Part shown: one piece after another, positions 61,223 through 64,000 of the stretch | Layout: the number at the start of each line of letters is the position of its first letter | Position numbering within the stretch: position 1 is the stretch's first letter | Source: Gammaproteobacteria bacterium | GTDB lineage: Bacteria; Pseudomonadota; Gammaproteobacteria; SZUA-152 | Length of the DNA: 64,000 nucleotides | NCBI GenBank assembly: GCA_021647705.1 | Contig: JAKIUF010000019.1 | Location: forward strand, 1 to 64,000 | Reading direction: 5' to 3' | Position numbers and translations under genes: made by a program | The notes under the pieces: model-generated | Told to the model about the DNA's origin: nothing | The model's database searches: none | The model's input: the letters and a program-made list of their open reading frames with translations, nothing else

Positions 61223-62350
61223 ATGCGGATAAATTTTTCTGTTTTTCTTTTGTTATTATTCGTGGCACTGCTACTTACAGGTTGTGGTGAAACGCGCTAT
61301 CTGTTGCGTTACGATAAGCCAGCCGAGGAAAAAGTTTGGCCCCCTCTGCCGGATAAACCACGTTTTCGCTATGTTGGTCAGTTGGTGGGAGAAAGCAATC
61401 TCTTGGCTGTGAATGATGGTGGTGCTGGTGCAGCTATCGGACGATTTTTCAAAGCCTTGGTTGGTTTGGGTGATAGGCCGGATAATGTGCGTAATTTGCT
61501 GCGCCCGCAAAGCGGTACCGTCGATGCGGCAGGGCGTATTATTGTCACCGATGCTGGTAGACAGGCTGTGTTCGTGTTTGATCAAAAGCTTGGCAAGATG
61601 GATGTTTGGCAAGGGGCGACTAAAGATTTTAATTTTGTGTCACCGGTAGGTGTTGCAACGGCAAAAAATGGCGATGTTTTAGTGGCCGATTCTGAGTTGC
61701 GTCGAGTGGTTCGCTTGGATGCTGAAGGAAACCCGAAGGGGACGTTTGGTTTTGAGGATCTGGAGCGTCCAACAGGGTTGGCAATTGACACCAAAAGTGG
61801 CCGTATTTTTGTAGCTGACACGGGCGAACACAATATTAAGGTATATTCCGATGCGGGTAAATTAGTGCAAGTGATTGGTCAAATTGGCACTAAGTGGGGC
61901 GAATTTAATGCGCCGACGCATGTCAGTTTTGTGGACGACCGGCTATATGTTACTGATACTTTTAATGCCCGAGTGCAGCTTTTTGATTCAAATGGAAAAT
62001 TTATTCGTGCTGTTGGTTCACGGGGGCTGTATTTAGGCAATCTGGTACGGCCTAAGGGGGTAACGGCAGATAGTTTGGGGAATATTTATATTGTTGAATC
62101 ATTCCATGATTATTTGCTAATATATGATCGGAACGCTCGGTTTTTGTTGCCTATTGGTGGTTCTGGCTCTGCTGTTGGGAAGTTTTATTTACCCGCAGGG
62201 GTTTGGTCTGATCAACAGAATCGTATTTATATTGCAGACATGTACAACGGGCGGGTGGTTGTGTTCCAGCATCTTTACGAACAGGGACAGGATGGCGCTT
62301 TTGGTGTGAGGCCGATAGGTGGGGTTTCTGCAGACGGGCAGGAAAAATAG
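61223..62350 (+). CDS. NHL-repeat beta-propeller lipoprotein
   Basis: The 375-residue product starts 5 bp after the previous gene behind AGGGGG. It has a lipobox LLTGC and six NHL blades (about 90-355), among them VSPVGVATAKNGDVLVADS, RPTGLAIDTKSGRIFVADTG, APTHVSFVDDRLYVTDT and RPKGVTADSLGNIYIVES. It is closest to 50711 in layout (PPLPDKPRFRYVGQL against NPPAAPRFVHVATL near the N-terminus). Confidence 0.87.
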   Translation: MRINFSVFLLLLFVALLLTGCGETRYLLRYDKPAEEKVWPPLPDKPRFRYVGQLVGESNLLAVNDGGAGAAIGRFFKALVGLGDRPDNVRNLLRPQSGTVDAAGRIIVTDAGRQAVFVFDQKLGKMDVWQGATKDFNFVSPVGVATAKNGDVLVADSELRRVVRLDAEGNPKGTFGFEDLERPTGLAIDTKSGRIFVADTGEHNIKVYSDAGKLVQVIGQIGTKWGEFNAPTHVSFVDDRLYVTDTFNARVQLFDSNGKFIRAVGSRGLYLGNLVRPKGVTADSLGNIYIVESFHDYLLIYDRNARFLLPIGGSGSAVGKFYLPAGVWSDQQNRIYIADMYNGRVVVFQHLYEQGQDGAFGVRPIGGVSADGQEK

Positions 62351-62466
62351 GATATATGTGGCGACAGTAGGTAGATACGCAGGACTCGAAAAAAGATAAA
62401 AAAAAGATAAGAGGGGTCGAAAGAGGGTAATAGGTATTGAAAAGTTGAGAATTTAAAGTGACAGGA

Positions 62467-64000
62467 ATGGACATGCGAAACAAAGAAGTTGTGACGACGA
62501 GTATATTACTGTTCCTGTTCCTGTTCGCGGTGGTGTGGATATCGCCTGTGTCAGCTGCTCGCATTTCCGATATTAGCAATACCAAGCACAATTTTTCAGC
62601 TCTTGTGACGCCAGATATTCTGGGGGGTGGTGATACCCGTACGGTGAAAGCGACAGAAGAGGCGGAAATTTGTGTTTTTTGCCATACTCCACACGGGGCT
62701 AATCAGTCCGAAGGTCCGCTTTGGAACCGTGCGATCCCCCCTAGCTCTTCATATACCGTTTATAGTTCGAGCTCCATTGATTCCTCGATTGAACAGCCCA
62801 ATGGAGCATCAAAATTGTGCCTTTCCTGTCACGATGGCAGCATTGCCGTTGGCAGCGTACGGAATAGCAGTGGTAGTGGTGGATTTCAGTCAGGAACCAT
62901 CAATATGACGGGTACTGGCACTAGCGGGGTAATGGCACCGGGTGAAGGCAATAATACGGGTTATACTCGTTTTCTGGGTAATGACCTGAGCAATGATCAC
63001 CCCATTTCGTTGACCTATAGTCAAGCATTGTTCAGCGCTGATGGTGAAATGCGTGACCCAACAGAGAACCCGATTCGGGTGCGTGGTTTGACTCCGCGAC
63101 CGCAACTTCAGGATATTCATTTACAACCCGCGGTGCGCAATGCGCCAACTCCCGATAATGGCCAAGTACAGTGCATCAGCTGCCATGATCCGCATATCCG
63201 TGATACTACTGATGAAAACATCAAATTTTTGCGATTGAACCGTTTACAAAAAGCCCAGCCTGATGGTTCCGATAATTTCTTGCCAGCAACTGACATTATT
63301 TGTCTGGCATGCCACACCAAGGCGGGCTGGGAAGGTTCGGCGCATGCTCAGCCCAGCGTGGCGAACGAGATTTACACCAATGCTGCTGCCGACGTGCGTG
63401 AGTTTGCACAGGGTACTGCGGTGTGGCAAACGGCCTGCTTGGCCTGCCATGATACGCACACAGTGCAGGGCTCACGTCGCCTGTTACGCGGAGGAACAGA
63501 CGGTAGTACGTTGACTTCGGCCAGTGGTTATACAATTAAGGCGGGTGATGGCAATTATTCCATAGAAGAAACCTGTTTTGCCTGTCATTCCAGTGATGGT
63601 GGCACGCTCACTTCACAGGGTATGGGTACTGATGTGCCGGATATCAAAGTAGATTTTAATCTGCCCTTTCGTATGCCAATCCGTAGTGAGAATCAAGCGG
63701 CAGGTATGGAGGTGCATGACATCGGTAGCACAGGCGAGGATACTCAGGAACTGAATCAGCGAGGTAAGGACTTTATTGAATCCCGCGCCAATCTGGGCAA
63801 AATCAGCATGGGTGGTTCGCTCAATAATCGCCATGCGGAATGTACGGACTGCCACAATCCACACCGGGTTACTAGGCGTAGACAGTTTAATCAGGATAAT
63901 CTTGGCGGTACTCTGGACGCAGCGGGTACTCACAACCATGATAATGCCAACCCACATACCAACATTGCATCCGGAGTGTTGCGTGGCATGTGGGGTGTGG
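62467..64000 (+). CDS. Large secreted multiheme cytochrome c, partial
   Basis: The frame from the ATG at 62467 (or 62473) runs open to the window end (over 510 codons). It has a signal peptide (ending SPVSA) and at least seven heme sites: CVFCH, CLSCH, CISCH, CLACH, CLACH, CFACH and CTDCH. HTPHG, NDHPIS, CHDPH and CHNPH motifs are present, and the first four hemes share the layout of the tetraheme product at 52264. It is likely an outer-surface or extracellular electron carrier that extends the tetraheme architecture. The full heme count lies outside the window. Confidence 0.88.
   Translation, partial: MDMRNKEVVTTSILLFLFLFAVVWISPVSAARISDISNTKHNFSALVTPDILGGGDTRTVKATEEAEICVFCHTPHGANQSEGPLWNRAIPPSSSYTVYSSSSIDSSIEQPNGASKLCLSCHDGSIAVGSVRNSSGSGGFQSGTINMTGTGTSGVMAPGEGNNTGYTRFLGNDLSNDHPISLTYSQALFSADGEMRDPTENPIRVRGLTPRPQLQDIHLQPAVRNAPTPDNGQVQCISCHDPHIRDTTDENIKFLRLNRLQKAQPDGSDNFLPATDIICLACHTKAGWEGSAHAQPSVANEIYTNAAADVREFAQGTAVWQTACLACHDTHTVQGSRRLLRGGTDGSTLTSASGYTIKAGDGNYSIEETCFACHSSDGGTLTSQGMGTDVPDIKVDFNLPFRMPIRSENQAAGMEVHDIGSTGEDTQELNQRGKDFIESRANLGKISMGGSLNNRHAECTDCHNPHRVTRRRQFNQDNLGGTLDAAGTHNHDNANPHTNIASGVLRGMWGV

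Overview
The window is a 64 kb piece of a gammaproteobacterial chromosome. The housekeeping genes (apaG, hemF, rsmD, coaD, yfhL, recR, ybaB, rplM-rpsI, fliA, a Ser and a Gln tRNA) and the dense same-strand operons fit that class; I cannot name the genus. Two large blocks are devoted to c-type cytochromes, so the organism has an unusually elaborate respiratory system.

Layout. 1-6.8 kb is an AT-rich accessory region: a split group II intron remnant inside a 92% identical inverted repeat, a REP-type (RAYT) transposase, three copies of a conserved palindrome that delimit small cargo genes, a short ORF with an in-frame Gln-Asn microsatellite, and an ankyrin-repeat membrane protein. 6.8-10.7 kb (minus strand) holds apaG, a GT-C-type membrane glycosyltransferase candidate and an ExbB/MotA-like channel paired with an ExbD-like anchor fused to a von Willebrand A domain. 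11.1-28.7 kb is a divergent cbb3-type (C-family) heme-copper oxidase supercluster. It has a full CcoN with all ligands, a CcoO with a large insertion, CcoS-like, CcoG and FixH-like proteins and several single-heme cytochromes c. It also has two stand-alone 4-helix proteins matching the last third of CcoN, two heme-less CcoP-like membrane proteins, several micro-proteins, and no recognisable diheme CcoP. 28.8-49.3 kb is mostly core genome. It includes rsmD, which appears to start at CTG in a CTGA overlap with hemF, a CHASE2 adenylate cyclase followed by a FecR-TPR-barrel protein, a broken IS256-family element and the rplM-rpsI operon with an attenuator-like leader.

49.5-64 kb carries a porin and then what looks like an extracellular electron transfer locus. 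It encodes three NHL beta-propeller proteins, a tetraheme secreted cytochrome, a parvulin-type chaperone and an outer-membrane barrel. Three triheme c7-type cytochromes, a cupredoxin lipoprotein and a large multiheme cytochrome (at least 7 CxxCH, cut by the window end) complete it. The simplest reading is that periplasmic triheme carriers pass electrons through or past the barrel to secreted multiheme proteins, while the propellers and chaperone serve assembly or surface display. The inner-membrane oxidase cluster would be the oxygen-reducing end of the same organism's respiratory chain. The direction of electron flow in the outer-membrane locus cannot be told from sequence.
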